From assembly GCA_018818125.1 (NCBI GenBank), contig JAHISQ010000132.1:26523-90522 (forward strand): 64,000 nt of DNA, in the 5' to 3' direction. Positions 45,781-54,692 of this stretch are shown piece after piece (position 1 is the stretch's first letter; the number at the start of each line of letters is the position of its first letter). A model generated the notes under the pieces. That model saw nothing but the letters and a program-made list of their open reading frames with translations, was not told where the DNA came from and did not search any database. The translations under genes were made by a program, and so were the position numbers. The stretch comes from Candidatus Rifleibacteriota bacterium. Its GTDB lineage: Bacteria; Muiribacteriota; Ozemobacteria; Ozemobacterales; Ozemobacteraceae.

Positions 45781-46017
45781 GCAGTTGGCACCTCGCCCCG
45801 CTTATTTGCACAATAATAACATCCAACTGCCATGATGGGTGATTTTAGAACTAATTTTAAAACATTCGGTGATGTTTGCCTGTGGGCGCAGGATCGCAAA
45901 AAATTCAGGCATTTCGGACATTTAAGACATATAGGTGCGTTATTTTCTTTTAAAAACATGATTTTGCTTTATAATGCAGTGAAATTAAGCTGAATTACTT
46001 ACCTGGAGTTTTACTAA

Positions 46018-47385
46018 ATGAATCAGGAACTGAGTGCTGCAAACACCATGAAGCTTTTATTGATCGAGGCGCTTCGCGACAAGCGTCTTGATGAGACTGA
46101 CAAGCAGAAGATAATTGCACTGGCCGATCTGCTGGGAATAAGCAAAACCAAGGTGGAGCAGCAATTGAGAGAGTCTATGGCGCACACTGATGCAGTTCAG
46201 GAGGCCCCCCGCCACTTTGACGGCAAGTCTCTTTTTCTCAGCGCCTGTGATTATGCAAGTGCCGACGGCGTTTTGACCGAGCCTGAAAAAAAGCATCTGT
46301 TCGCTCTTAAAGAAGTCTTAAGAATTGAAGACGACTGGTATCGCCGGCGCATGCAGGAACTGAGCACTCTCTGCAGCACCTCTAATGAAGAGCTTATGGA
46401 TGACCACTCTGACATCAGTGACCTCGAAGGGTTTAAGCCGGCGCCGCTGATCGAAAAGATCATAGCCAATATCGAACGGGTAATTGTTGGCAAAACCGAG
46501 GTAATAAAACAGGTGCTGACTGCAGCACTGGCAAACTCACACGCCCTGCTCGAAGATGTGCCCGGAACCGGCAAGACCATGCTGGCAAGAGCTCTGGCAG
46601 CCACAATTGACTGTACATTTAAGAGAGTGCAGTTCACGCCTGACCTTCTACCGATGGACGTTACCGGCACCATGGTTTATAACCCGGCAGACTCATCATT
46701 TTCATTCAAGCGTGGCCCGATTTTCACCAACATTTTTCTGGCTGATGAAATCAACCGTGCCACTCCGCGCACCCAGTCAAGCCTTCTTGAAGTTATGGAA
46801 GAACGCCAGGTTTCGATAGACGGCGCCGGTTTTAATATTCCAAAAGTTTTCTTTGTGCTTGCCACCCAGAACCCGATTGAGCAGCATGGCACTTATCCTC
46901 TTCCAGAAGCGCAGCTCGACCGATTTCTGCTTAAACTGAGCATGGGTTACCCTGACCGCACTCACGAGCGGGAAATGCTCGCCGCCAGACAGAACGGCAA
47001 CCCGATCACGAGTCTGCGTCCGATTGTCAGTCGAAAAGAATTCAGATCAATTCAGCGCTACATCTGCGAAAAGGTGAGAATTGCGCCTGAAATCCTTGAT
47101 TACATTCTCTCGCTTGCTGAAGCGCTTCGTCAGCACAAGGACCTTATTCTGGGGCCAAGCCCGCGCGCATCAATTGCACTGATGGGCGCGGTCAGAGCAT
47201 GGGCTTGTCTATGCGGAAGAGACTACGTAATTCCAGACGACGTCAAAATGCTTGCCAACCCGGTTTTTGCTCATCGCTTGACTCTGCAGCCACACGCGCT
47301 GGTAAAGCAAGTTTCCGCAATCGACATCGTCAGCGAAGTTTTGCGCAGTGTGCCGGTTCCGGTAGTCAGAGACGGTCATAAATAG
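46018..47385 (+). CDS. MoxR-type AAA+ ATPase with N-terminal TerB-like region
   Basis: 455 residues. Residues 1-125 contain two helical TerB-like pieces (LIEALRDKRLDETDKQKIIALADLLG; ACDYASADGVLTEPEKKHLFALKEVL). From about 145 comes a MoxR ATPase: Walker A LEDVPGTGKTML, Walker B IFLADEINRATPRTQSSLLEVMEE, sensor ATQNPIEQHGTYPLPEAQLDRF, and GPSPRASIALM. MoxR proteins act as chaperones for metal insertion or assembly with VWA/DUF58 proteins, and here DUF58 is next, 15 bases on. The TerB-like N-terminal extension is unusual for MoxR. Confidence 0.92.
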   Translation: MNQELSAANTMKLLLIEALRDKRLDETDKQKIIALADLLGISKTKVEQQLRESMAHTDAVQEAPRHFDGKSLFLSACDYASADGVLTEPEKKHLFALKEVLRIEDDWYRRRMQELSTLCSTSNEELMDDHSDISDLEGFKPAPLIEKIIANIERVIVGKTEVIKQVLTAALANSHALLEDVPGTGKTMLARALAATIDCTFKRVQFTPDLLPMDVTGTMVYNPADSSFSFKRGPIFTNIFLADEINRATPRTQSSLLEVMEERQVSIDGAGFNIPKVFFVLATQNPIEQHGTYPLPEAQLDRFLLKLSMGYPDRTHEREMLAARQNGNPITSLRPIVSRKEFRSIQRYICEKVRIAPEILDYILSLAEALRQHKDLILGPSPRASIALMGAVRAWACLCGRDYVIPDDVKMLANPVFAHRLTLQPHALVKQVSAIDIVSEVLRSVPVPVVRDGHK

Positions 47386-47400
47386 CACGGAGTAATCTGG

Positions 47401-48699
47401 ATGTGGTATAGACGCCATTCTATCGGTAGCGCGGATGCGGCCTTTGCAAAGCTGTTCAGCAATTATGGCACCCGGGTGCGCAACTTGCTGCTGCTGATGA
47501 TGGGAATTGGCATATATCTCTTTATGCCCAGTCGACACAGTTTCGGATTCAACCCGCGCGCGCTGATCCTGGTAATTTTCCCGGCTATGGTGGTTCTGCT
47601 GGCATGGCTGTATGTAAAGGCGACTGCCCGCAGCTTCAGTCTGATCAGTCGCGATATGCCCGCGATCTGTCTCGAAAACGAACTTATCGAAGTAGAACTT
47701 TTGTTACACTACAATAATCCGCTGCCTTTTCCCCCTGCCTGTCTGCAGGATAACTTCCCGGCTGTAGATGTCCTGACCAGCCCCGAAATTCTGCTTAATC
47801 ACGAAGACTTCGCCAGAAACGGCAGCGCCAGAATTTCTTATCGGCATCGTCTTAACCGTGGTTATGGCAATTTCAGCATTGGCCCGCTCGAAATAACGGT
47901 TAGAGACCCATTCAATTTTTTTGAAGAGAAGCGCGTTTTTCATCTTAAAACACCCCTGAAGGTCTGGCTGAACCCGCCAGCTCCTGACGATCTCGACCTT
48001 GTAAAGGCGAATGCGCTTACCCCGATGGGCGACAGCCGCTCAAGCATGGTGGGTCACGGCATGGATTTTTACGGGATCAAGGAATATATGCCTGGCGATG
48101 ACATCAGAGCTATGAGCTGGCTTAAAACCGCGCAGATCGGGCGCCCGGTCATCAAGCAGTTTGAGCGTGATACCCGTCCTGATGTGCTGGTGGCGGTTCA
48201 CACTGACCGCAGGCAGCTGCGAGGTTTCGGCTTTGGCAATACCATGAAAAGATTGCTGCGCATTGCTGCGGCCATAATGGGGGAAACCCGCCAGCGAGGT
48301 CTGCCAGCTGCAATGGGCCTTTGCATTGACGATCTGGCTCACCATATCAGGCTTGCCAGTTCCGTGCCAGTCTACGGTTTTATGACCGAGCTGCTTGCCG
48401 ACCTGCAGCCAGCTGAAGAAGGCGGGCTACAGCAGCTCATAAACCTTTCTCTAAACAAGGCTGGTCCAGGCACCATAGTAATTTTTCTGAGCCAGACAAT
48501 TCATTTACCCGTCGATGAGTTGCTCAACGGCTTGCTGACTCTGCAGGCCAGAGGCGCGAAAGTATCGCTATGGGCTATTGACGACACCGATCAAGCCAGA
48601 TTTTCAGAAGACTCCGGTCTTAATGTCAGCAAAGAAGATTTTAAACAGAGGCTACACGAGATGGATCTTGATTTCGTTCTTTTGCCTTCGAAAAGCTAA
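47401..48699 (+). CDS. DUF58 membrane protein
   Basis: 432 residues. Two TM helices near the N-terminus (NLLLLMMGIGIYLFM; RALILVIFPAMVVLLAWLYV), an extracytoplasmic or cytoplasmic beta domain, and the DUF58 signature MDFYGIKEYMPGDDIRAMSWLKTAQIGRPVIKQFERD at about 215-250, then a VWA-like fold (DVLVAVHTDRR, GTIVIFLSQT). DUF58 proteins partner MoxR ATPases and transglutaminase-like proteins in the same order as here. Ribosome site GGAG. Confidence 0.92.
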   Translation: MWYRRHSIGSADAAFAKLFSNYGTRVRNLLLLMMGIGIYLFMPSRHSFGFNPRALILVIFPAMVVLLAWLYVKATARSFSLISRDMPAICLENELIEVELLLHYNNPLPFPPACLQDNFPAVDVLTSPEILLNHEDFARNGSARISYRHRLNRGYGNFSIGPLEITVRDPFNFFEEKRVFHLKTPLKVWLNPPAPDDLDLVKANALTPMGDSRSSMVGHGMDFYGIKEYMPGDDIRAMSWLKTAQIGRPVIKQFERDTRPDVLVAVHTDRRQLRGFGFGNTMKRLLRIAAAIMGETRQRGLPAAMGLCIDDLAHHIRLASSVPVYGFMTELLADLQPAEEGGLQQLINLSLNKAGPGTIVIFLSQTIHLPVDELLNGLLTLQARGAKVSLWAIDDTDQARFSEDSGLNVSKEDFKQRLHEMDLDFVLLPSKS

Positions 48700-48725
48700 A
48701 TCGCTTCGTCAGTGTGAGGAAATAA

Positions 48726-50546
48726 ATGCAGGGACCAGACCAGAACACAGTTGTAGAATGCGAAGACCTTGACGATAAGCCCACGCTTACCGATCGTCTT
48801 CTGTTGCTTGCGGCTCTGCTGCTGAGCCTGCCGCTCTATATGCTGGTTTTGTTTCTGTTCGATGACCCTTTTGTTACTGGGCAATCCATGCATGGCGGAA
48901 ATAGTCGGCAGAAAACGACGCAACAGGTAGCGGTTAAAAGAGTTGTCGGCCTGGATTTTTCGCCGGTCGATCTTAAACCCATAGATTCGCAAGAAGAACT
49001 TATCGAATCAATGATATGCACCTTTGCGCCAAGATCAAGCGAAACTCCAGATAGAGTTTACCTGCGTCTGGGTACTTTCGACAGCTTTTCGGCAACCGGC
49101 ATGGCGACAAACTACGCTAAAACACAGGATAAGAGCTGGCCTGACTTTGCTCTTTCCGAGCTGCCAGAATTTACTTTGCCTCCCACTAAAACCGCAGACC
49201 TGCATTTTTTCTGCAATTTTGAAGCCCGTCTGCCACATGCTCCGGCTCTGCAGAGTCTGGCCGGGCCGCTTGATTTCTGTGCCATGCGTGATGGCAGTAT
49301 TGTGCTCGAACAGACTATTGCCGTAGGCGACGAATTTGAAATTGAATATCTCAGCGTCGCGCGCCTGACCGATTCAGACAGAATGGTCGAAGTTGCCACC
49401 GACAGCCCATATCTCGCCCTCGGGTTTATGGATACTCCAGAACTGCGGGCGCAAACCGAAAAAATTGCCGGAGAGACCGGCGCAGAGCCTCGGGCTGTAT
49501 TCAAATTTGTCAGTTATCTCGAAAGCAATGGCGTCTACAAAACTGATTATAAGCAGACTACAGAGATGCATCCGGTGAAAGAGTTTCTGCTGAAATCTAT
49601 GACCGGTTACTGTCAGCATTTTGCCGCGTCGTTAATGCTGTTTTGTCGCCTGCATGGTATACCAGCACGTGTTGCCAGCGGTTTTACCTCTAACAAAAGC
49701 CGGGATAATCGCTATGTAATAGTCGAAGCAATGGCACACGCCTGGGTCGAAGTTCTTACCGAAGATGGCTGGAAAACCGTAGATGTGCGGCCGCAGCGTT
49801 CAGACGCGCCGCCGACTATTGCCAGCGGAGTCTCGCTACCTTCTGCCGAGCAGTTAACTGCAATCAAAAATCAGCTCAAACAGGAAAATGCAAAACGCTA
49901 CAATCTCGCAGAGAGCGATGATGAAGCGCCACGAATGCCGCAGCAGCAGGTAACAAATGCCAGCGTTTTTGAAAAAGCGCAGGCTCCAGGAACAGTTGTC
50001 AAAGACAAGGCTCGCGCCGAAAAATATAAGAAAGAAAGCGCCGAAAAAGAGCAAAGAAATAAAGAAGAAAGACAGACTCAATTTATAAAAACCGCTTTAC
50101 GAGTGATTGTCGCGCTGATTTTGCTGGTGGTAGTATCATGGGTTACCATCAAATACGCTGAGAAATTGCTCAAATGGCTGTTGAAACTGCTGAAAAAGAA
50201 GCAGCCAGAGAAAGAACTCGACAAGGACAACGAAGAAGCCCTCAAGGAAAAGCTTGCAGAGATGCTCGCCATGTCTGAATTTGAACTTGAGGGCAAAGAT
50301 GTAATTGACCTGTTTAACCGCTTTGCCATGCTGATGGAGGCCCGCGGTGTGCTCCCGCGCGGCGAACATGAAACGCCTGGTGAATATTTTGACCGCCTGT
50401 GTCTCGAATTAAACTTCCGACCGACAGATGGAAAGGCCGCCGCCAGCTGTTTTGAAGCCGAACTCTATGGCGGTCAAAGCACAACTGCCGCCGATGTCCA
50501 CAAGTTTCTGCAGTTCCTACAGCATATACTCAATAAAATCATGTAG
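48726..50546 (+). CDS. Transglutaminase-like (TgpA-type) membrane protein with DUF4129 C-terminus
   Basis: 606 residues. One TM helix at about 23-45; an extracytoplasmic transglutaminase core with the catalytic Cys-His-Asp set in TGYCQHFAASLMLFCRLHGIPAR, AMAHAWVEV and KTVDVRPQ (about residues 298-360); a coiled charged region; a second TM helix (FIKTALRVIVALILLVVVSWVTI, about 457-478); and a DUF4129-like tail (DLFNRFAMLMEARGVLPRGEHETPGEYFDRL). Third gene of the MoxR-DUF58 operon. A 91-bp piece just after TM2 is copied at 53397. Confidence 0.9.
   Translation: MQGPDQNTVVECEDLDDKPTLTDRLLLLAALLLSLPLYMLVLFLFDDPFVTGQSMHGGNSRQKTTQQVAVKRVVGLDFSPVDLKPIDSQEELIESMICTFAPRSSETPDRVYLRLGTFDSFSATGMATNYAKTQDKSWPDFALSELPEFTLPPTKTADLHFFCNFEARLPHAPALQSLAGPLDFCAMRDGSIVLEQTIAVGDEFEIEYLSVARLTDSDRMVEVATDSPYLALGFMDTPELRAQTEKIAGETGAEPRAVFKFVSYLESNGVYKTDYKQTTEMHPVKEFLLKSMTGYCQHFAASLMLFCRLHGIPARVASGFTSNKSRDNRYVIVEAMAHAWVEVLTEDGWKTVDVRPQRSDAPPTIASGVSLPSAEQLTAIKNQLKQENAKRYNLAESDDEAPRMPQQQVTNASVFEKAQAPGTVVKDKARAEKYKKESAEKEQRNKEERQTQFIKTALRVIVALILLVVVSWVTIKYAEKLLKWLLKLLKKKQPEKELDKDNEEALKEKLAEMLAMSEFELEGKDVIDLFNRFAMLMEARGVLPRGEHETPGEYFDRLCLELNFRPTDGKAAASCFEAELYGGQSTTAADVHKFLQFLQHILNKIM
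50160..50250 (+). repeat. 91-bp repeat, copy 1 (inside the transglutaminase gene)
   Basis: Matches 53397-53487 at 88 of 91 positions, same orientation and reading frame; encodes the Lys-rich segment after TM2 (KLLKKKQPEKELDKDNEEAL). Confidence 0.9.
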
Positions 50547-50835
50547 TCGCGCCCGCATATTTCACGAGGTAGCGAGGCTGTTAAGAGAGTTCGTTAAGCT
50601 GGTTGCTGGTGCGGCTGCCAAAATAGAACTCATTCTACCAACGTTTTGCAAACTTTCGAAATTTGTCTGCTAATAGGTGCGATCGTATCAGGATGGAAGC
50701 GATTTTGTATAGTGTAATTGCCATGGGCATCGAAATTTATCTTTCAAATTGCCTTCTGCTTATTATATTTTCTGATATCAGGGTGTTTACACCGGCATAA
50801 AAATTGGTCGGCATGCACTGTTGCAAGGTAACAAT

Positions 50836-51837
50836 ATGGCTCAAACCTACTGGTTCTTAATGGCTCTTGACTATCTTTTTCTCAATATCCTTTCGTACAA
50901 CACGATAGAGAACTACCTGCTTGACAGATATGCATTTCCGGTAAGATCCTACTATCCGCTATACTCAGAACTTTTTTCAATTGAGAGCATTCTGCTGTAT
51001 ATGATAATTGCCGGAGCGGCGCTTGCAATGAAGGCCAACCAGAACAGTGATTCCCAGCAAGCCTCGCATTTTACAGGTCATCTGGCGATATTTTTTGCGG
51101 TGCTGGCAGTGCCTGCCAGGTTAATGACCAGAGGCCTGATCGATTGTGACACGCTTTACTTCGCTTTTGTCATGTTTTTCAGTAGCCTGTTGCTTTACGG
51201 CAGCGTCAGAAACGGGCTCAATATCAAACCCCGGATGAGCTTCAAGAAATTTGCCAAGGTTTTTGCTGTTCTGGCTTTGCTTTTCTGGTTTTTAGAGCCT
51301 TCGAGTGAGCAGGCGCTTCAAACTTTTGCTGAAACAGAAACTACGCAACCAGCACCAGTTAAGCAACCGGCAAGTCTCACCGCTTCCCCGTCAGATGTTT
51401 CAAGCTCCACTGCCAGAGTCGATACGCCAGGCGGCCTTCAGTTACGGCCTGAACCTGATGGCCTTGAGATGATTCTGGGAAGCGGAGCCGATGTAAAAAG
51501 CTACCGCGAAAACCAGCAGAATATATTTCACTTTCTTGCTGAGAACTGGCGTGCCCAGTCCGATAATTACCGAACTTACAATGTTGATTTTGCCAGTGTT
51601 TTTGCCAGGGCGATAAAACGAAAACTAACCCTGGACAAAAAGGATAAAAGAGGCCTTACGCCGCTATGGGCGGCACTACAGGCTAATAATTTAAGGCCTT
51701 TTATCAGGTTTCTTGAAGCCGGTGCCGACCGGTCAGCCTATAATACAGAGGGGTTAACTCTTATTGAATTCTGCAACAAAAACAATCGTAAGATACTGCT
51801 CGGCCTGCTTACAGATTTGAGGCCGCATGAAAAGTAA
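50836..51837 (+). CDS. Membrane protein with C-terminal ankyrin-like repeats
   Basis: 333 residues from ATG 50836 with AAGG 7 bases upstream. Four or five TM helices in the first 160 residues (YLFLNILSYNTIENYLL, LLYMIIAGAALAMK, LAIFFAVLAVPARLM, LYFAFVMFFSSLLLYG, VFAVLALLFWFLEP). A Pro/Thr-rich linker is followed by ankyrin-type helices at about 275-330 (RGLTPLWAALQANNLRPFIRFLEAGADRSAYNTEGLTLIEFC). Ankyrin repeats usually mediate protein contacts. Overlaps the next gene by 11 bases. Confidence 0.78.
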   Translation: MAQTYWFLMALDYLFLNILSYNTIENYLLDRYAFPVRSYYPLYSELFSIESILLYMIIAGAALAMKANQNSDSQQASHFTGHLAIFFAVLAVPARLMTRGLIDCDTLYFAFVMFFSSLLLYGSVRNGLNIKPRMSFKKFAKVFAVLALLFWFLEPSSEQALQTFAETETTQPAPVKQPASLTASPSDVSSSTARVDTPGGLQLRPEPDGLEMILGSGADVKSYRENQQNIFHFLAENWRAQSDNYRTYNVDFASVFARAIKRKLTLDKKDKRGLTPLWAALQANNLRPFIRFLEAGADRSAYNTEGLTLIEFCNKNNRKILLGLLTDLRPHEK

Positions 51838-52885
51838 TCTGCGCCGACTGACATATACGGCGGTTCTAGTTGCCGCCTGTCTCTTGAACACGCTGGAACT
51901 TTTTGCTGCAAGGCCATCAGGACCTGAAGTCGCGAGGCAAATTAGTTCAAGCGTTTTTTTTCACCTGGCTAGTGACATGAGAATGCTATCGACAGAACAA
52001 TTGGCACAAATACTCGATCGACGCAAAGGCTTGCAACTTATCGACGGCCGTATTTTGAAGCTACTAATGGAATGGGATGCTAAGTCCGAGAGCAACACGC
52101 TCTACGATGATATTATGATAATGGAAAGCGGGAATTATCCATCTCATTGTTACTGCATTTTCAACAAGGACAAGGAAAATCTCGATAGTGAATTTTTTCT
52201 TCTGGATACTCGACACGGTCTTGTCTATGGAATCAATGACGATCAGTTTTCTAGTCTCGGTCCGAGAGGTGTTTTCAAAGAGTTATGTACTCTCACGGGG
52301 AACGATGAATTTTACGAAAAATATGCATCAGAATTTATTGAAGAGACTGAAACGCAAAAGAAACAAAAAGCAACCAGCGCCCGCAACTCGCCGTTTATGG
52401 AAATGCTGGCAAAATACGGGCTATGGTTGTTGCTTTTAAGCTTTCTGGATTTCATCTTTTTCGATCTTTCCTATATGAAAAACGAGAAGTGGCCAGTAAA
52501 GCTTTACGGCCTTGGCATGCAACTTGTCTGCACTGTAGTCTTTCTGTCGATCGTTACCATTCATTACACAAACACTCCCATCCCAGGGATGCGCAGTTTT
52601 TCACACCTGGTTAGTGGTTTCTATCCGAGTGAAGTTCCTGTCTTGAGCGATGTTATCCTTATCACATCGTTCAGCTGGTGGTTCATTTCTATTGCCGCAA
52701 TATATCTGGCACCAAGGTACAAATGCTCACCGGCCATTCCAATGCTATATGTGGTTTTTATGCCTATGGCGCTGGCCATGTCTGAAAGCCCATTCGGAGG
52801 ATCGCAAGTATTCGCATTTCCGCTCTGCGGGATGATACTGTTGACTATTAATTACATCTACAACCAGAAGAAGTATAAGAGCTGA
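51827..52885 (+). CDS. Exported polytopic membrane protein of unknown function
   Basis: 352 residues. Signal peptide (YTAVLVAACLLNTLELFAA), an extracytoplasmic domain to about residue 195 (SSVFFHLASDMRMLSTEQLAQIL, CYCIFNKDKENLDSEFFLLDTRHGLVYGIND), then about five TM helices (GLWLLLLSFLDFIFF, MQLVCTVVFLSIVTIHY, ILITSFSWWFISIAAIYLAP). GAGG before ATG; the start lies inside the upstream ankyrin gene, so the two are likely coupled. No family recognised. Confidence 0.75.
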   Translation: MKSNLRRLTYTAVLVAACLLNTLELFAARPSGPEVARQISSSVFFHLASDMRMLSTEQLAQILDRRKGLQLIDGRILKLLMEWDAKSESNTLYDDIMIMESGNYPSHCYCIFNKDKENLDSEFFLLDTRHGLVYGINDDQFSSLGPRGVFKELCTLTGNDEFYEKYASEFIEETETQKKQKATSARNSPFMEMLAKYGLWLLLLSFLDFIFFDLSYMKNEKWPVKLYGLGMQLVCTVVFLSIVTIHYTNTPIPGMRSFSHLVSGFYPSEVPVLSDVILITSFSWWFISIAAIYLAPRYKCSPAIPMLYVVFMPMALAMSESPFGGSQVFAFPLCGMILLTINYIYNQKKYKS

Positions 52886-53040
52886 CAAACCTCGATCACG
52901 AAAAGTTTGTGATATCAAAAGACCGCTTACAGAGGACTAGCAGGCGAATCAGTATCAATATCAGCAACCGGTGTCGACATTGCTGCGACCGGCTGCCATG
53001 CGAAAGCCAGGCCTTGAAAGGCCTTATCTTTGAGCAGAAG

Positions 53041-53292
53041 CTACTCGTAGGAATGCTGAATCGAAGCTTTTAAACCCTGTTCGGCAAGTTCTCTTTCAAC
53101 TTCGCCGACGACAAAAGTGCCCAGCTTGATTTTAACTTTCTCAACTATTTTGCTGTCGACCATTTCTTTCAGAGTGCTTTCGGGCATCATTGCAACCAGT
53201 GCTTCGGGCATATTGTGACGACTGGCGTAAATTTTCGCAACTTCGGTATAATTCTCAATTTCAATATCAAGGCAAAGTTTGATTTTCGGCAT
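53041..53292 (-). CDS. Small protein of unknown function
   Basis: 83 residues from ATG 53292 (GAGG 5 bases upstream). Sequence MPKIKLCLDIEIENYTEVAK, then ASRHNMPEALVAMMPESTLKEMV and VKIKLGTFVVGEVERELAEQGL. Mixed alpha/beta, soluble. Coding-like composition and a good ribosome site support it; the family is unknown. Confidence 0.6.
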   Translation of the reverse strand: MPKIKLCLDIEIENYTEVAKIYASRHNMPEALVAMMPESTLKEMVDSKIVEKVKIKLGTFVVGEVERELAEQGLKASIQHSYE

Positions 53293-53396
53293 AAGCACCT
53301 CATTCTACAATTGCTTGCGGTTATAGTCAGGCTGATAAGCTATCATAACCCGCCGAAAAAGTCAGTGATTGATAATCAATACTGTACACCAGTCGC

Positions 53397-53487
53397 GAGA
53401 AATTGCTCAAATGGCTGTTGAAACTGCTGAAAAGGAAGCAGCCAGAGAAAGAACTCGACAAGGACAACGAAGAGGCTCTCAAGGAAA
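53397..53487 (+). repeat. 91-bp repeat, copy 2
   Basis: Copy of 50160-50250 with three substitutions, 3.2 kb downstream of the first. Confidence 0.9.
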
Positions 53488-53720
53488 CGCTGGCCACCTG
53501 GAATGTTCAGTGTGCCCAACCCGGGGCCAAGCCGGACGTCGACCGGGTCATCGTTGTTCCGGAGAAGTGGATCCCCGACATTCTGTCGCCGCCGTTTTCA
53601 AAGGCGCTGATTGCGAATTTCATAGCATCGGTTCATTTGAAGGACGAGGTTTTGCTGGTCGCAAATCTGGCCCGTCGGATCGAAACTCTGCGCAAGGCAA
53701 ACCGACTCAGTCAGCCTTGA
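53397..53720 (+). pseudogene. Chimeric fragment: copy of part of the transglutaminase gene joined to unrelated sequence
   Basis: The first 91 bases duplicate 50160-50250 (88/91). The frame continues after the match for about 75 codons with unrelated sequence (TWNVQCAQPGAKPDVDRVIV, VPEKWIPDILSPPFSKALIA, ARRIETLRKANRLSQP) that is G+C-richer than its surroundings, then stops at TGA 53720. No start codon with ribosome site precedes it; the frame opens only at a TTG inside the repeat. I read it as a duplication scar joined to a piece of foreign or rearranged coding sequence. Confidence 0.6.
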
Positions 53721-53747
53721 ATGGATTCCCCCGCAGGAAATTGTCGC

Positions 53748-54353
53748 CTACTCTTTTTCTGCTAAAATTATCGGGCCTGAGCTGTTCCAGGTAAGGCGGG
53801 GAGTTAGTTGCCCTCCGTTTAGGCCAGTAAGCATATTTATTCCATCCGGATATCCCAGCTGTTGAAAAAAATCAGGTGTGCCGTCTTTCATCGGCTGAGA
53901 CGAGTGTTGCATGGAAATTGGCGGAGCGTTGTCCCGCAAAATGAGGAAATATCCTGAGAACGAATAATCCGGCCCGTTATCATCATATGATTTACTGAAT
54001 ACCCATTCTATCTGTCGTGGCTGTTCAGGAGGAATGCGACAGTTTGCGAGGTAGAAAGAGTTTCGAATTACCCATTCGCCGTTCTTTTCGATGCACAAAA
54101 ATGCCGGTTTTTTCCATGCCCAGCGCATGCCTGCCAGGATAATTAACCAGAGAATAACAAAGAAAATGAAAGCAGCCATTTCGGCCTGATTAGCCTGACG
54201 AAAGCTTCGTAAAATTTCTTCTCTCGACTGGCGGGACTTCACAAAATCCCACAGAGCAGCAATATATGGAAGAGTGGACAGGAAGGTGAGCCAGGAGAAA
54301 AATGCCGAGTAGAGGACAGGATCGAAATCGGAGAATTTTACAGTGTTGAACAT
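53748..54353 (-). CDS. Membrane protein with two TM helices, unknown function
   Basis: 201 residues. TM helices at about 14-35 (LYSAFFSWLTFLSTLPYIAALW) and 60-78 (AAFIFFVILWLIILAGM), then a beta-rich soluble domain (PAFLCIEKNGEWVIRNSFYL, IEWVFSKSYDD, YFLILRDNAPPISMQ) resembling PH-like or DUF-type domains after paired helices. The ribosome site is weak. No family recognised. Confidence 0.65.
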   Translation of the reverse strand: MFNTVKFSDFDPVLYSAFFSWLTFLSTLPYIAALWDFVKSRQSREEILRSFRQANQAEMAAFIFFVILWLIILAGMRWAWKKPAFLCIEKNGEWVIRNSFYLANCRIPPEQPRQIEWVFSKSYDDNGPDYSFSGYFLILRDNAPPISMQHSSQPMKDGTPDFFQQLGYPDGINMLTGLNGGQLTPRLTWNSSGPIILAEKE

Positions 54354-54581
54354 GTCTGGTTCATCACTCCTGTTCTATTTTTTACATCAGGCATTTTCCT
54401 ATGGCATTTTACTATTTTCTGCATTCAGCTGTCGAATTAAAAGCGCAATTCTCAAATATGTATATCAGGCTGTATCTTTTTTATCGGCTGAAGAACCTGA
54501 TGACATCTGTTTTGATGGACTAAACTTCTTCGATGCTGTTACAGACATGCTATGCCGCTTGCTCTGCAGGGTTTCAGGAAT
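54354..54581. other. Intergenic region with no gene seen
   Basis: An 88-codon plus-strand frame here overlaps the leftward gene start and has no ribosome site. Nothing else is recognisable before the promoter at 54582. Confidence 0.4.
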
Positions 54582-54610
54582 TTGCGGGTTATCATTGATT
54601 TCATTATAAT
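54582..54610 (+). promoter_or_regulatory. Sigma-70-type promoter of the phospholipase D gene
   Basis: TTGCGG (54582-54587), 17 bases, perfect TATAAT (54605-54610), 82 bases before the ATG. Confidence 0.5.
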
Positions 54611-54692
54611 CAAATCCTATGGTGTGATTAAACGGTACATAATTTCTTGGGGTGACTTCAGATAGTATTTTCGACTGGTGGGAGTAAACTGA

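Noticed and set aside
45741..45959. 72-codon minus-strand frame with a C-x2-C-x2-C start
   Set aside because: Overlaps the start of the Tim44-like gene in another frame and covers its promoter region; the cysteine pattern is not a known ribbon.
50547..50673. Open frame after the transglutaminase gene (AARIFHEVARLLREFVKL-like)
   Set aside because: No start codon with ribosome site; coding-like look is not enough.
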